From: Eggerthella sp. CAG:368
GTDB taxonomy: Bacteria; Actinomycetota; Coriobacteriia; Coriobacteriales; Eggerthellaceae
Direction of reading: 5' to 3'
NCBI GenBank assembly: GCA_000434775.1
Contig: FR895466.1
Location: 1-6,369 of the forward strand
Length of the DNA: 6,369 nucleotides
Positions 5,692 to 6,369 of this stretch are shown one piece after another (within the stretch, counting starts at the first letter, position 1; each line of letters starts with the position of its first letter). The translations under genes were made by a program, and so were the position numbers. The notes beneath the pieces are model-generated. The model saw only the letters and a list, made by a program, of their open reading frames with translations, was not told where the DNA came from and did no database searches.

Positions 5692-6291
5692 ATGACTAAA
5701 AAGGTTGTTATTGCGAGCAACAATGCTCATAAGGTTGAAGAAATAAAAACAGCGCTTTCTTTTGAAGGCTGGGAATATCAAACCATGGCCGAGGCGGGTA
5801 TTGTTTCGTCTCCTGAGGAAACAGGGGCAACCTTTGAAGAAGATGCACGTATTAAAGCTCGCGCTGTGTACGACATCACGCATACGGCGGTACTGGCCGA
5901 TGACTCTGGGCTGATTGTTGATGCGCTTGATGGAGCCCCAGGAGTGTATTCTTCGCGCTACAGCGGCATTGAGGGCGACGATGAGGCCAATAACGCTAAG
6001 TTGTTAGAGGAAATGAGGAACGTGCCGGAAAATGAACGTACGGCGCGTTTTGCTTGCGCATTGGTGTTTATTGATGATGACGGCACTGAAACGGTTGCTG
6101 AGGGCTTTATAGAGGGCCGTATTGGGCATGAGGAAAAGGGAGCCGAAGGCTTTGGGTATGATCCTCTTTTTTGGCCCGAGTATTTCGATTATTCCTGCAC
6201 GTTGGCCGAGGTTCCTCAGAGAGAAAAGAACAAAATTTCGCATCGCGGAAATGCTTTGCGAGAATTAAAAAAATATCTTTCCAATTCTTAA
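5692..6291 (+). CDS. rdgB: XTP/dITP diphosphatase (RdgB/HAM1 family)
   Basis: The cytoplasmic enzyme hydrolyses dITP, dXTP and their ribo forms to monophosphate and pyrophosphate, keeping deaminated purines out of DNA and RNA. The 199-residue length is standard. Visible motifs are the N-terminal IASNNAHKVEEIK (7-19) for nucleotide binding, TFEEDARIKA (47-56, metal-binding acidic residues), LADDSGLIVDALDGAPGVYS (68-87, with D70 and D71), the GFGYDPLFWP block (153-162) that holds the base and phosphates, and SHRGNALREL (183-192). The start has AAAGAAAGG (5676-5684) seven bases upstream. It sits 47 bp after murI in the same direction, a pairing common in Gram-positive genomes, and a short gap separates it from tRNA-Pro, which has its own promoter. 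Confidence 0.95.
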   Translation: MTKKVVIASNNAHKVEEIKTALSFEGWEYQTMAEAGIVSSPEETGATFEEDARIKARAVYDITHTAVLADDSGLIVDALDGAPGVYSSRYSGIEGDDEANNAKLLEEMRNVPENERTARFACALVFIDDDGTETVAEGFIEGRIGHEEKGAEGFGYDPLFWPEYFDYSCTLAEVPQREKNKISHRGNALRELKKYLSNS

Positions 6292-6307
6292 AATGTTCTG
6301 CTATAAT
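6278..6307 (+). promoter_or_regulatory. Promoter of the tRNA-Pro gene
   Basis: A perfect TATAAT lies at 6302-6307, about 13 bp before the first base of the tRNA, so transcription would begin a few bases ahead of the mature 5' end. TTTCCA (6278-6283) is a partial -35 box at 18 bp. The -35 box overlaps the end of rdgB. No terminator separates rdgB from the tRNA. Confidence 0.6.
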
Positions 6308-6320
6308 CTCTAAACGTTGT

Positions 6321-6369
6321 CGGGACGTGGCGCAGTTTGGTAGCGCGCCTGCTTTGGGAGCAGGATGTC
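6321..6369 (+). tRNA. tRNA-Pro (UGG), 3' part cut by the window end
   Basis: CGGGACG (6321-6327) is the 5' acceptor strand, followed by a D arm with GCGC (6330-6333) pairing with GCGC (6343-6346) around AGTTTGGTA. The anticodon arm is a perfect five-base-pair stem, CCTGC (6348-6352) and GCAGG (6360-6364), around loop TTTGGGA. The anticodon TGG (6355-6357) reads CCA and, by wobble, other proline codons. The variable loop, T arm and 3' acceptor strand lie beyond the window. Nothing suggests a pseudogene in the visible part. Confidence 0.95.

Overview
The window looks like a chromosomal segment of a Gram-positive bacterium, most likely a moderately AT-rich member of the Coriobacteriia (Atopobium/Olsenella-like). 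This is an inference from the mix of genes: an L,D-transpeptidase with an Enterococcus/actinobacterial-type architecture, a glutamate racemase, an RdgB nucleotide house-cleaning enzyme and an Ala-type one-piece tmRNA. No species can be fixed from the sequence alone.

Positions 1-2180 read as accessory DNA. The first 604 bases hold no convincing gene but contain several families of degenerate short direct repeats: 23-bp units at 33-101, a 34-bp-spaced pair at 128-178, ATTGAAAAGT boxes spaced exactly 33 bp at 399-474, and AAAGTCATTTT-type boxes at 469-537. They run into a terminator-like hairpin just before a visibly A-rich gene (605-1921) for an AAA_14/DUF4143 ATPase with a PD-(D/E)XK-like C-terminus. 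Positions 1922-2180 hold only degenerate open stretches.

Positions 2181-2770 form the ssrA (tmRNA) unit on the minus strand: a sigma70-like promoter at 2743-2770, the mature RNA at 2663 down to 2300 with an encoded CCA, a 12-codon tag reading GKSYNNNLALAA, and a strong intrinsic terminator at 2181-2213. The 3' end of ssrA faces the accessory block. ssrA 3' ends are common integration sites, so this junction is a natural place for the foreign ATPase block to have entered, although I could not find a clear att duplication.

Positions 2840-6369 are core genes on the plus strand. A membrane-anchored L,D-transpeptidase (2921-4468), which cross-links peptidoglycan, is followed by murI (4700-5644), which makes D-glutamate for peptidoglycan precursors, and rdgB (5692-6291), which removes non-canonical purine nucleoside triphosphates. 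A proline tRNA (UGG) begins at 6321 behind a perfect TATAAT box and is cut by the window end. The LDT and murI genes both serve the cell wall. murI and rdgB are 47 bp apart with no terminator between them and are probably co-transcribed.

No wholly new multi-gene system is visible. The most unusual part is the repeat-rich, apparently non-coding region with mutually exclusive hairpins directly ahead of the ATPase gene.
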